From Rhodobacterales bacterium (GTDB taxonomy: Bacteria > Pseudomonadota > Alphaproteobacteria > Rhizobiales > Stappiaceae), in NCBI GenBank assembly GCA_008107755.1, contig VIRH01000072.1, forward strand, positions 124,001 to 188,000: DNA of 64,000 bases. The letters run 5' to 3'. A program made the position numbers and the translations under genes. A model generated the notes under the pieces. It saw only the letters and a list, made by a program, of their open reading frames with translations, searched no databases and had not been told where the DNA came from. This document shows, piece by piece, positions 17,232 to 25,889 of this stretch (positions are counted from its first letter, which is position 1; each line of letters starts with the position of its first letter).

Positions 17232-18266
17232 CTATTGCACGGAGTGGCTGTCGTGATCCCGGCTGCCCGGTTCGCCCCGGATATCGGCCACCGCGTCCAG
17301 GAAGTAGGACACGAACTGGATCATCATCGACACCGCGAACACACCGAGGAACCCGGCCATGAGATACTTCACGTAAAGACCGAAACCGGCCTGAGTGGTC
17401 TCATAGGTTAGGATCGGGCTGTTGATGATGTTCTGCTTGCCGCCCATGCCGATCACGAGAATGACGGTGCAAAGGCTCATGCCGAGAATGACGGAGCCGA
17501 TCGCATTCACATATCCCTTGGTTTTGGGCGAAAAGCCTGCATAGAACACGTCTACCCGGACATGGCCTTCTTCCAGCAGCGTATAGGCGCTGGCGAAGAG
17601 GAACAGCGCCGCGTACCAGAAGCGGACGAGGTCGGCGAGAAACGCCTGTTCATAGGAAAAGACGAACCGCCCGATCACGATGAGGAACTCGGCGGCAACC
17701 ACCAGAAGCGCCAGCCAGATGAACCCCAGCGTTCGGGTGAACGCGGCAATCACGACCGACAGCGCGATCAGCGGCATGTGCAGATAGGGGCCGCGAAACT
17801 GCGCCCGCCCCAGATCATTGGCAAGTGTTTCGCCGACGAGCGAGGGCAAGAATCCCTCGATCCGCATGAAGGAGATTGCGCTGTCGACCAGCCCGACGAT
17901 CAGGACGGCAAAGAAGGCCGCGCGGATCAGGAAGGCGTTGATGTTGCTGATGCGCGCACTGTCCTGGCGCAGCGTATTGCTGTTGCCGAAGACATAGGCG
18001 GCTGCAGCGATGACAAGCACCACGTAAAGCCCGGCCTGGAGCCAGGCCCACAGCACGGGCATCGATCCGTTGGCAGTGCCGCCATAGATAGGCGCGACGC
18101 CGGGAAGATCTTGCCAGTAGGTGAGATAGTTGTTGAGCAGAAACCCTGTCATGAGGGCGAGGATGATCCAGCCGAACAGGCGAAAGATCCTGGCGCTCTC
18201 CGGTGTCCGCTGTCGGCCGGAGTTCATGGCAGGCGACCCGTCCTGAACAGTGTCCAAGGCCGTCAT
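17232..18266 (-). CDS. TRAP transporter small permease (DctQ type, long form)
   Basis: 344 residues, about twice the usual DctQ length. Four or more helices occupy the N-terminal half (residues 28-45, 75-95, 110-130, 155-195). The C-terminal half holds the recognisable DctQ domain with four helices (FSYEQAFLADLVRFWYAALFLFASAYTLLEEGHVRVDVFY, then GSVILGMSLCTVILVIG). The phrase LLEEGHVRVDVFYAGFSP is the best family marker. This long form is characteristic of TakQ-like partners of the TakP subfamily. It pairs with DctM, 124 bases downstream. Start ATG at 18266. Confidence 0.85.
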   Translation of the reverse strand: MTALDTVQDGSPAMNSGRQRTPESARIFRLFGWIILALMTGFLLNNYLTYWQDLPGVAPIYGGTANGSMPVLWAWLQAGLYVVLVIAAAAYVFGNSNTLRQDSARISNINAFLIRAAFFAVLIVGLVDSAISFMRIEGFLPSLVGETLANDLGRAQFRGPYLHMPLIALSVVIAAFTRTLGFIWLALLVVAAEFLIVIGRFVFSYEQAFLADLVRFWYAALFLFASAYTLLEEGHVRVDVFYAGFSPKTKGYVNAIGSVILGMSLCTVILVIGMGGKQNIINSPILTYETTQAGFGLYVKYLMAGFLGVFAVSMMIQFVSYFLDAVADIRGEPGSRDHDSHSVQ

Positions 18267-18295
18267 GGTGGCTTTGCCTTTTTTGATGTCAACGA

Positions 18296-18323
18296 AAAGA
18301 GGGACGGGAAATATCCCGTCCCT
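18296..18323 (-). terminator. Intercistronic hairpin between TRAP binding-protein and permease genes
   Basis: A perfect 10-bp stem (AGGGACGGGA/TCCCGTCCCT, loop AATA or TATT depending on strand) lies 14 bases after the binding-protein stop codon and is followed on the minus strand by CTTTTC. This is probably a partial terminator or mRNA-stabilising element giving more binding protein than permease, as is common in such operons. Confidence 0.65.
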
Positions 18324-18337
18324 GACGCCTTACCTGC

Positions 18338-19438
18338 TTATTCCGGAATACCCAGATAGCGGTTGCGCTTGTTGCTGTAGGCAATGTCGGAAATCGCCAT
18401 GTAGCTGCCGATCTCCGTACGGGCCTGCATGAAGCTCTCGTAGATCCGCTTGGACAGCTCCGAGTGATCCATCGCCTCTTCCAGCACTTCCTGTGCGGCT
18501 TCGCCGAACGCGTCGTAGATCTCGTCGGAGAACTCGCGAAGCTCGACGCCGTGCTCGTTGATCAGGCGGTTGAGATAGACACCGTTGTTGGCGTTGGTCT
18601 CTGCCGCGGTGTTGGCGTTTTCTTCGGCACAGGCGGCCTTGATGATTTCCTGATCGGTCTTGCTGAGGCCGTCCCAGAACGCCTTGTTGAAGCCGATCGC
18701 CAGCTGCGCACCCGGCTCATGCATGCCCGGGTAATAGTAGTACTTGGCAGCTTCGTAGAACTTCATGAAGTAGTCGTTGAACGGACCGACCCACTCCGTC
18801 GCGTCGATCGCACCGGACACGAGGTTTTCGTAGATCTGGCCGCCCGGCAGGGAGACAGGAGAAGCACCGAGCTTCGCCATGACGTCGCCGCCCTGGCCCG
18901 GAATACGCATCTTCAGACCCTTGAGGTCGTCTGCTGTCTCGATTTCCTTGTTGAACCAGCCACCCATCTGGACGCCGGTGTTGCCCATGGCGATGTTCTT
19001 CAGCCCGAATTCGCCTGCAAGCTCGTCCCACAGAGCCTGGCCGCCGCCGTATTTGATCCAGGCGTCCATCTCGGTATAGGTCAGGCCGAACGGTACCGCA
19101 GTGAATGCAGCCCAGCCGGGGTGTTTGCCCTTCCAGTAGTAATCGGCGCCGATATAGGCCTGCGCATTGCCGGAGGCGACTTCATCGAAAGAGTCGAATG
19201 CCCCCACGCGTTCGCCCGCAGCAAAATACTCTACGTTAAGTCGGCCTTCGGTCAGCTCTGCGATACGGGCTGCGAGGCGCTGGGCGGGGATGCCGAGACC
19301 CGGAAAGTCACGCGGCCAGGTGGAGACAACGACCATGTCCTTGACACCCTGCGCGATCGCGGGAGCCGCGAGTGCGGACCCGGCGGCGATACCGCCGGCG
19401 CCGAGGCCAGCCTTTTTGATAAACGAACGACGATCCAT
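18338..19438 (-). CDS. TRAP transporter substrate-binding protein (TakP/DctP type)
   Basis: 366 residues from the ATG at 19438, which has a GGGAGG ribosome site; the longer frame to 19591 is not needed. The N-terminus MDRRSFIKKAGLGAGGIAAGSALAAPAIAQ is a twin-arginine-like signal. The mature protein shows TakP-family features: VVSTWPRDFPGLGIPAQRLA, the YYWKGKHPGWAAFTAVPFG segment, the conserved Arg region LKGLKMRIPGQGGDVMAKLGASPVSLPGG and GAIDATEWVGPFNDYFMKFYEAAKYYYYPG. TakP-type proteins bind 2-oxo acids or related organic acids; the exact ligand here is unknown. First gene of a three-gene TRAP operon, divergent from a sensor kinase gene. Confidence 0.92.
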   Translation of the reverse strand: MDRRSFIKKAGLGAGGIAAGSALAAPAIAQGVKDMVVVSTWPRDFPGLGIPAQRLAARIAELTEGRLNVEYFAAGERVGAFDSFDEVASGNAQAYIGADYYWKGKHPGWAAFTAVPFGLTYTEMDAWIKYGGGQALWDELAGEFGLKNIAMGNTGVQMGGWFNKEIETADDLKGLKMRIPGQGGDVMAKLGASPVSLPGGQIYENLVSGAIDATEWVGPFNDYFMKFYEAAKYYYYPGMHEPGAQLAIGFNKAFWDGLSKTDQEIIKAACAEENANTAAETNANNGVYLNRLINEHGVELREFSDEIYDAFGEAAQEVLEEAMDHSELSKRIYESFMQARTEIGSYMAISDIAYSNKRNRYLGIPE

Positions 19439-19552
19439 TAGTTTCCTCCCTAAACGGACCCGATTTCGGACCGGAATACACACTTGCACCGATCTCAAGC
19501 TATGTCTAGTTGACTGGATAGCCGATACGCTATTCGTGGTTCTGCGCACATG

Positions 19553-19570
19553 CTCAGTAGTACTACCGAG
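19553..19570. promoter_or_regulatory. Candidate operator palindrome between TRAP operon and sensor kinase
   Basis: CTCAGTAGTACTACCGAG holds a perfect 10-bp palindrome (GTAGTACTAC) with three further matching outer bases on each side. It lies centrally in the 188-base divergent region. It is a plausible site for the NarL-type regulator at 20985; this is inferred from position and symmetry only. Confidence 0.45.
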
Positions 19571-19626
19571 AAAATCGCAAGAGAATTTCACGCTGGCGAC
19601 GAGGGTTGCAACAAGAGGGCCGCCTT

Positions 19627-20988
19627 TTGACTTTCAAGACGAAACTACTGTTGATCACGATCCTTCCGTTGATCGCCGTGTCCATCCTGGTCGGTGGAAC
19701 CACCTATTATCAATCGCGTGAACTGGTGAACGCGCAGACCCAGGCGGTCGAGCAGCGTATCCTCTCCTCCAAGCGGCAGGAAATCCGCAACTACGTAAGT
19801 CTTGCCCTGACATCCATCGAACAGATTTACGAGGAGGAGCCGGGCGGACGCATCGCAGCGCAGGAACGGGTCAAGGACATCTTCAAGAACCTGACCTTCG
19901 ACTACGACGGCTATTTCTTCGTCTACCGTCTCGACGGCACCAACATCGTTCACCCCAAGCTGCCGCATCTTGTCGGGGGCAACTGGTGGGATCTGCAGGA
20001 CGAAAACGGTGACTATGTGATCCGGAACCTGCTCGAAGAGGCAAAGACCGGCGGCGGCTTTCACCAGTATGTCTGGAACAAACCCTCGACCGGCACCGTG
20101 GAGGAAAAGCTTGGCTATGCCATCATGCTCGACAAGTGGGGCTGGATGCTCGGCACCGGCCTCTACACAGATGACATTGCCCGCGAGGTCGCAGGCATCC
20201 GCTTGGAAATGGCCAACAGTATCCGCCAGACGCTTCTGGTCATCTTCCTGATCACGCTGGCCGCGACCGTGATTGTCGGCACGCTGATCGCGGGCGTGCG
20301 CTTTTCCGAACAGCGCTTCGCCGACAGCAAGCTGAAGGAACTGACCAACCGGATCTTCCAGGTGCAGGAACAGGAGCGCAAGCGCGTGTCCACGGAGCTT
20401 CATGACAGCATTTCGCAGCTTCTCGTGTCGGTGCGCTACGGCATCGAGATGATTCACAGCGAAGCGGTACGCGAGCCGGATCTGCAGAGCCAGGCCTCGA
20501 AATGCCTCAAGACCCTGGACGCAACGATTGCCGAGGTCAGGCGCATCTCGAGGGACCTGAGGCCGAGCGTCCTCGACGACATGGGCCTCGCCGCCGCGCT
20601 CGTCAGCCTTGGCAAGGAATTCCAGAACCAGTCGGGCATCACCGTCAACGTATCGGCCGAACAGTGTCACAACCGGCTTTCGGAAGGCGCGAAGACCGCG
20701 CTTTACCGGGTCGTCCAGGAATGCGTGACCAACGTCGCGCGGCATGCCTGCGCCAGCGAAGTCAACATCGACCTGACCGTCGGGTCCCACATCCTGACGC
20801 TGTCGGTGGAGGACAACGGCGTCGGCCTGCCCAACCCGCTGCCGCGCGGCGGGGGCCTTGGTTTCCGCAACATGCGCGAGCGCATGGAGACCTACGGCGG
20901 CAAGCTGATCATCGGCTGGCGCGCATCCGGCGGCACCCGCATCATGGTGGAGATGCCGCTCGACAAGCTGGCGGCAAAGGCAGCATGA
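19627..20988 (+). CDS. Membrane Cache-domain sensor histidine kinase (NarL/DegS-type transmitter)
   Basis: About 453 residues from a TTG at 19627 with AAGAGGG upstream; a TTG at 19606 is the alternative. Helix 1 (LLLITILPLIAVSILVGG), then an extracytoplasmic single Cache domain (about 35-185; DYDGYFFVYRLDGTNIVHPKLPHLVGGNWWDLQDENG, LGYAIMLDKWGWMLGTGLYTDDI), helix 2 (TLLVIFLITLAATVIVGTLIAG), HisKA_3 with the phospho-His in QERKRVSTELHDSISQLL, and a HATPase (ECVTNVARHACASEV, VEDNGVGLP, GLGFRNMRERMETYGG). Such Cache domains bind organic acids. Divergence from a TRAP organic-acid importer suggests it senses the transported substrate. It overlaps the regulator gene by 4 bases. Confidence 0.9.
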   Translation: MTFKTKLLLITILPLIAVSILVGGTTYYQSRELVNAQTQAVEQRILSSKRQEIRNYVSLALTSIEQIYEEEPGGRIAAQERVKDIFKNLTFDYDGYFFVYRLDGTNIVHPKLPHLVGGNWWDLQDENGDYVIRNLLEEAKTGGGFHQYVWNKPSTGTVEEKLGYAIMLDKWGWMLGTGLYTDDIAREVAGIRLEMANSIRQTLLVIFLITLAATVIVGTLIAGVRFSEQRFADSKLKELTNRIFQVQEQERKRVSTELHDSISQLLVSVRYGIEMIHSEAVREPDLQSQASKCLKTLDATIAEVRRISRDLRPSVLDDMGLAAALVSLGKEFQNQSGITVNVSAEQCHNRLSEGAKTALYRVVQECVTNVARHACASEVNIDLTVGSHILTLSVEDNGVGLPNPLPRGGGLGFRNMRERMETYGGKLIIGWRASGGTRIMVEMPLDKLAAKAA

Positions 20989-21665
20989 TGAAGCCCATGA
21001 CAGCTCAGGCGACTTCAGCGACAGCAGCCAGCAGACCGGTCCGGGTCCTTCTCGCGGACGATCACGAACTCGTACGCGACGGTATCCGCGCGCGCCTGCA
21101 TAAGGTACCGGACCTGATCGTGGTCGGCGAAGCCACCAACGGCCGGGACGCCGTCGATCTGGCCAGCGAACTCAATCCCGACGTCCTGCTCATGGACGTT
21201 TCCATGCCGGTGATGAACGGGCTGGAGGCGGCGATGCAGATCCGCAAGACGCGGCCCGATATTGGGGTTCTGATCCTGTCGATCTATGACAATCCGGAAT
21301 ATGTCCGCGGTGTCGTCCAGGCCGGTGCCCGCGGTTATATCCTGAAGGACATCTCCGCGGCGGAAATGATCACGGCGATTAACAGCGTCGCCTCCGGCGG
21401 TTACTATTTCTCCTCGGCCGTCGGACCAACACTGGTCGGCGCAGGCACCTCGGCTCCGGTGGAAGATCCCTATGGTCTGACGGAGCGCGAGCGGCAGGTT
21501 CTCAAGGCAATCGCCAGCGGCCAGCCCAACAAGGAAGTGGCGAAAGAACTCGGCATCAGCGTGCGCACGGTGGAATCGCACCGGCTGAACCTGCGAGAAA
21601 AGGTCGGCAACAAGAATGCCGCACAGCTTTACAAGGTCGCGCAGGATCTGGGATTGCTGGACTGA
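20985..21665 (+). CDS. NarL/LuxR-family response regulator
   Basis: 226 residues. Receiver domain at about 15-130 (VLLADDHELVRDGI, phospho-acceptor Asp in VLLMDVSMPVMNGLEAA, Lys in YILKDISAAEM) and a LuxR-type helix-turn-helix at about 160-220 (LTERERQVLKAIASGQPNKEVAKELGISVRTVESHRLNLREKV). The ATG overlaps the kinase stop codon (ATGATG/TGA), so the pair is translationally coupled. It most probably controls the divergent TRAP operon. Confidence 0.92.
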   Translation: MMKPMTAQATSATAASRPVRVLLADDHELVRDGIRARLHKVPDLIVVGEATNGRDAVDLASELNPDVLLMDVSMPVMNGLEAAMQIRKTRPDIGVLILSIYDNPEYVRGVVQAGARGYILKDISAAEMITAINSVASGGYYFSSAVGPTLVGAGTSAPVEDPYGLTERERQVLKAIASGQPNKEVAKELGISVRTVESHRLNLREKVGNKNAAQLYKVAQDLGLLD

Positions 21666-21734
21666 CCCATCCTCGGGTAAATCAGCTATAGATCGCCCCA
21701 CAACGACATACCCCATCAAGCCAGCAGGCACATA

Positions 21735-22493
21735 ATGACAAAGCCCCTTGTTCTGGTCACTGCCGACGTCAAATCCATCGACGGCTACAATTGGCACGCC
21801 GCCGTATCGACCTATCTCCAGGCCGTCCTGAAAGGGTCCGACGCGATCCCGATGATCCTGCCCTCACTTGGTCCGGACATGGACCTTGATGACGCCCTCG
21901 ACCATGTCGACGGTGTTCTGGCGACAGGCTCCAGGTCCAACGTCAACCCGCAGCTCTACGGTCAGGATCCGACAGAGGAGAACGGCCCCTACGATCCGGA
22001 CAGGGACGCGACGACGCTTCCGCTCCTGAAGCGCGCCATCGAGCGCGGCATTCCGGTCTTTGCCATCTGTCGGGGCATGCAGGAGCTCAACGTTGCGCTC
22101 GGCGGCACGCTCCTGACCGAAATTCAGGGGCTGGAAGGGCGCCGTGATCACCGCGCGCCGACGTCCGAGCATCAGGATGAGCGTTTCCGGATTGCACATC
22201 CTGTGGAAGTGACGCCCGGCGGCTGCCTTGCGGCCGTGCTGGGCGAGGACGCCTTCGAGGTCAATTCCCTGCATCGTCAGGCGGTCGGGGAGCTGGGGAA
22301 CGGCTTGTCCGTGGAAGCTGTGGCAGAAGACGGCACGGTGGAAGCAGCAACCGTCACCGACAGTGCCGGCTACGTGATCGCGACCCAGTGGCACCCCGAG
22401 TACTGGGTGACGACCGACGGACCGTCCGGAAAGCTGTTCACGGCCTTCGGAGACGCCGTGCGCACCTATCGGGAAAAACGGCTCGGGGTGTAA
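21735..22493 (+). CDS. Gamma-glutamyl-GABA hydrolase-like class I glutamine amidotransferase (PuuD family)
   Basis: 252 residues of the peptidase C26 fold. The nucleophile elbow is FAICRGMQELNVALGG (Cys about residue 113), with the typical DHRAP and FEVNSLHRQAV segments and the catalytic His-Glu in ATQWHPEYW. In PuuD the reaction is hydrolysis of gamma-glutamyl-GABA in putrescine breakdown. Here no other puu gene is adjacent, so the substrate may differ. Length is normal. It has its own 69-base upstream spacer after the NarL-type regulator and runs convergent with the DUF1007-NicO gene. Confidence 0.87.
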   Translation: MTKPLVLVTADVKSIDGYNWHAAVSTYLQAVLKGSDAIPMILPSLGPDMDLDDALDHVDGVLATGSRSNVNPQLYGQDPTEENGPYDPDRDATTLPLLKRAIERGIPVFAICRGMQELNVALGGTLLTEIQGLEGRRDHRAPTSEHQDERFRIAHPVEVTPGGCLAAVLGEDAFEVNSLHRQAVGELGNGLSVEAVAEDGTVEAATVTDSAGYVIATQWHPEYWVTTDGPSGKLFTAFGDAVRTYREKRLGV

Positions 22494-22520
22494 GGAGCAC
22501 GTCGGGAAGGCTGCGAGCGA

Positions 22521-24476
22521 TCAGCCCCAGCCGACCGTCGCCACAAGAAGCGTCAGACCCATCACGAAGACAACCGCCGCGCCGGCGATCTCTATCGTCC
22601 GGTGCACGCGCCCGGCCATGGGGCTACCTTCGCCGAACAGCCGCACCGCAAGGTCCTTGGCGCCAACGGCAAGGCATGCCAGAAGCGAGACGGTAATGCC
22701 GGTTCCGAGCGCCATGACGAGGGTCGAGGCGATGCCCGCCGCGATCATGCCCTGCGACAGGGCGAAGACCAGCACGATGAGCGCGCCCGTACACGGCCTG
22801 AGACCAACCGCAAGGATAATGGAAGCTGCGCGCGCCAGGGTAATCTTGCCCTGAACCAAGTCCGGGGTCGGCGCATGGGCATGTCCGCAGGTCGCACAAA
22901 TGCCATCCGCACCAACAGCATGGTCATGGTGGAGGTGATGACCATGGCGGTGATGGTGATGATGGTCATGATCGTGATGCGAGTGGTCGTGATGGTGGTG
23001 GCCGTGACCGGCGGCGCCCGCAAATGCAAGCTGGCGTCCCTCGAACCTCTGGGCCATCGACGCCACAAGCGGGCGGACGGCCTTCACCCAAAGCAGCCAG
23101 CCGCCAAGGCCGGTGATGAGAATGTAGGATCCGATCTCGAACCAGCGCGCCGTATCCTGAATGGCGATGCTGGTCAGGTTGAAGACCACGGCCAGCCCGC
23201 CGACCAGAACGATCGCAGTCACCGCTTGCGCAAGCGCGGAGGCAAAGGACAGCACGATGCCCTTGCGAAGCGTCTCGTTGTTGGCAACCAGATAAGAGGA
23301 GATCACTGCCTTGCCGTGGCCCGGCCCGGCAGCGTGGAAAATGCCGTAGGCAAAGGAAATGCCGATCAGCAGCCACATTGCATGCGGGTTGGTACGGAAC
23401 GAGCGGAGGCTGGAGACGAGCTTCTGGTAGAACTGCTTCTGCTTGACTGCGATGGCTCCGAAAATCCGATCGAAAAATCCAACGTGGACTTCCTTCCCCT
23501 CGGACGAAGGCGTCGCGGCGGCAGGGGATTCGTTGATGACCTGAGCCGTCGCCTCAAGCGCGTTGAGATCCTGCGCCACTCTCGTCTCGACGGTTCCGGC
23601 TGGCGGAGTGGATGCCGTGTCAGTGCCGCTTTCCTGTTCGCTTGAACCCGCGTCGACCGGCGTCGTTTCGCCAACTGATGCCGCGACCACCGCAGCCGTG
23701 TCGCCGCAGTTGACGATCATCTGGTTGATCTGGCTTTCCGCCGCCCATTGCAGATCCTTTGGCAGATTGCGTTGATCCGCGCCGATTTGCGCAAGCGCAT
23801 AGGCCGTCGCGTCATCGAGCGGAGGCGGCTCCTTGCGTGTCACCTGACAGCTGCCCGGCGCATTTTCCACGCCGACCGCATTCGGCTCCTGGCCGAAACG
23901 GAAGTCGACATAGTAGGTCGGGTCGTAGACGTCCAGTGTCAGGGTATTTGCAGCGTCGCTCGGCTGCTTGAAAGGCAGCGTGAAATGAAGCTCAAGCAAG
24001 TCGACGGTTTCCGGCATCGATCCGCCATTCATGCGGACGTCCTCCTCCATCGCCTCGAAATCCTCGGGCTTCATGGCCCAATAGTCCTTGAGCGGGACCG
24101 TGATCAGCTCGAGCCAGTAATCCGTCGGCGGGGCGAAATCGAACTCCACCTTGGTGTTGTCGCCGAATGTGAAATAGCCGAAGTCGGCCATGCTCTCGAC
24201 ATTGACCTTGGCAAGCTCGCTCAGTTCCTCACGCGAGTACGTACCGTCCCGGTTGGTATCGAACCCCTGGACGGCGAACGCAGAGAACGCATCGTCGAAA
24301 CGGAACACATGCCGGACAGCAACGGCCTTTCCGGCATCGTCGAAAACCAGCCGCGAACGGGCCTCCACGAAGACGTGCGGATGGGCAAGCGCAGCGGTGG
24401 CGCACAGGCTCGCAAGAAGAACCGCGGCAGCGCATGTGCGCAAAATTCTGGATATCGGCAAAAGACTGCGTAGCAC
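22521..24476 (-). CDS. DUF1007-NicO fusion: nickel/cobalt (divalent metal) transporter
   Basis: 651 residues from a GTG at 24476. A longer frame reaches 24608, but the signal peptide (RTCAAAVLLASLCATAALAHPHVF) fits the GTG and a palindrome lies just upstream. Residues from about 35 to 245 are a periplasmic DUF1007 domain opening HPHVFVEARSRLVFDD, with an EF-hand-like DTNRDGTYSREEL. After a linker comes a NicO/RcnA-type membrane domain (ISFAYGIFHAAGPGHGKAVISSYL, VGLRPCTGALIVLVFALSQGM) interrupted by a long His loop ([17 protein letters not shown]...) plus CATCGHAHAP. The family moves Ni, Co or possibly Zn. DUF1007 and NicO are usually separate adjacent genes, so this is a fusion. Confidence 0.87.
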   Translation of the reverse strand: MLRSLLPISRILRTCAAAVLLASLCATAALAHPHVFVEARSRLVFDDAGKAVAVRHVFRFDDAFSAFAVQGFDTNRDGTYSREELSELAKVNVESMADFGYFTFGDNTKVEFDFAPPTDYWLELITVPLKDYWAMKPEDFEAMEEDVRMNGGSMPETVDLLELHFTLPFKQPSDAANTLTLDVYDPTYYVDFRFGQEPNAVGVENAPGSCQVTRKEPPPLDDATAYALAQIGADQRNLPKDLQWAAESQINQMIVNCGDTAAVVAASVGETTPVDAGSSEQESGTDTASTPPAGTVETRVAQDLNALEATAQVINESPAAATPSSEGKEVHVGFFDRIFGAIAVKQKQFYQKLVSSLRSFRTNPHAMWLLIGISFAYGIFHAAGPGHGKAVISSYLVANNETLRKGIVLSFASALAQAVTAIVLVGGLAVVFNLTSIAIQDTARWFEIGSYILITGLGGWLLWVKAVRPLVASMAQRFEGRQLAFAGAAGHGHHHHDHSHHDHDHHHHHRHGHHLHHDHAVGADGICATCGHAHAPTPDLVQGKITLARAASIILAVGLRPCTGALIVLVFALSQGMIAAGIASTLVMALGTGITVSLLACLAVGAKDLAVRLFGEGSPMAGRVHRTIEIAGAAVVFVMGLTLLVATVGWG

Positions 24477-24497
24477 CGAAAGGCCCCGACTCGACTT

Positions 24498-24514
24498 ATG
24501 TAATATGTTTACAT
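24498..24514. promoter_or_regulatory. Candidate metal-regulator operator upstream of the NicO fusion
   Basis: ATGTAATATGTTTACAT has perfect 6-bp arms (ATGTAA/TTACAT) around a 5-base spacer. It lies 21 bases before the proposed GTG start, in the divergent region shared with the dehydrogenase gene. The TGT...ACA form resembles Fur-family (for example Zur) boxes only loosely. Confidence 0.4.
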
Positions 24515-24726
24515 GACACGCTGCGACCTGCGTGACCACCAAAGACGGCAGGAAAATGACCGGCCTCTTTCGGCAGCGCAAAATCGCTGAAGAAGATTTT
24601 TTACACATTTATCTCCACAGCGGAATATTCACCCCATAGCCTCGTGGATATCGAGGAGAAAAAAGACATATTTCTTCGCCTCAGGCGTAATTTGTTCTCA
24701 GCAACAACAAACGAGCAGAGTTCAAA

Positions 24727-25800
24727 ATGAACGCCTTGCACAGCTCGGTACATCACAGTGCCGTTTTCGATCATCCGGAGATGGGCGAACACGAGGATAT
24801 CATCTTCGCTCAGGACCGGAACACCGGTCTTCGCGCCATCATCGCGGTTCATGACACCACCCTTGGCCCTGCGCTGGGCGGCTGCCGTGTCTGGCCGTAT
24901 GAAAATCCCTCCGACGCCCTGACGGATGCCCTGCGCCTGTCGCGCGGCATGACCTACAAGAACGCACTGGCGGGTCTCGATCTCGGCGGCGGCAAGGCGG
25001 TCATCATCGCTGATCCACGCAAGGACAAGACCGCGCAGATGATGGAGGCCTTCGGCCGCCACGTGGACCGGCTTTCGGGAACCTACATCACCGCGGAGGA
25101 TGTCGGCGTCTCACCGGACGACATGGAATCGGTCGCGCGGCAGACCACTCATGTGCGCGGAACCCGGGCAACCGGCCTGGGCGACCCCTCCCCCTATACG
25201 GCTCTTGGAATCTTCGAAGGCATAAAGGCCTCTGCAAGACATGCCTTCGGCACCGAAGACCTTGGAGAAAGAACCGTTTCGATCCAGGGCCTCGGTCATG
25301 TCGGCTTCGACGTTGCCCGCAGGCTGCACGAAGCCGGGGCCGGCCTGATCGTATCGGACATTCACGCGCCGCTCGTTTTGCGCGCGATGGAGGAATTCGG
25401 CGCGACTGCGGTCGACCCCACGGCGACCCACAGCGCACCGGCAGACATCTTCGCTCCCTGCGCACTCGGCGCCGGCCTCAATGCCACGACGATCCCCCAG
25501 ATTTCGGCACGCATCGTTGCCGGTGCAGCGAACAACCAGCTGCAGACGCCCGCTGACGGCGCCGCGCTGAAAAAACGCGGCATCCTCTATGCGCCGGACT
25601 ACGCGATCAACGCCGGTGGTGTGATTTCCATTGCGCTCGCCAAGCCCGGTGGCGGCGACGAATTGGTGCTGGAAAAGACGATGGCCATCGGCGACACGCT
25701 TGCCGCGATCTTCGAACGTGCCGACAACGAAGGCAGCACGCCGGAGCGCATCGCCGACAGGATGGCCGAAGAGCGGCTGGCAAAGGCACGCTCAGCCTGA
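24727..25800 (+). CDS. Leucine dehydrogenase-like Glu/Leu/Phe/Val dehydrogenase
   Basis: 357 residues. The N-terminal dimerisation domain contains LGPALGGCRVWPYENPSDALTDALRLSRGMTYKNALAGLDLGGGKAVII, with the Gly-rich motif and the two Lys residues (TYKNA and GGKAV) that bind and catalyse in this family. The NAD-binding domain shows GLGHVGFDVARRLHEAGAGLIVSD. The enzyme deaminates branched-chain or related amino acids to oxo acids with NAD+. The start ATG follows an AT-rich leader. Length matches leucine/valine dehydrogenases. Transcribed singly. Confidence 0.9.
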   Translation: MNALHSSVHHSAVFDHPEMGEHEDIIFAQDRNTGLRAIIAVHDTTLGPALGGCRVWPYENPSDALTDALRLSRGMTYKNALAGLDLGGGKAVIIADPRKDKTAQMMEAFGRHVDRLSGTYITAEDVGVSPDDMESVARQTTHVRGTRATGLGDPSPYTALGIFEGIKASARHAFGTEDLGERTVSIQGLGHVGFDVARRLHEAGAGLIVSDIHAPLVLRAMEEFGATAVDPTATHSAPADIFAPCALGAGLNATTIPQISARIVAGAANNQLQTPADGAALKKRGILYAPDYAINAGGVISIALAKPGGGDELVLEKTMAIGDTLAAIFERADNEGSTPERIADRMAEERLAKARSA

Positions 25801-25889
25801 GGTTCAATTGGCTGTCTTCAGAGAATGTGCTTGAGGCGATCGGCGGCTCTGCTGCCGCCCGCCTCATTTGCGAGGCATTGGAATCGAGA

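Noticed and set aside
22900..23010. Repetitive CATGATCG/ATGGTGATG-like tract as a possible tandem repeat or CRISPR
   Set aside because: It encodes the His-rich loop of the NicO fusion; irregular units, no spacer structure.
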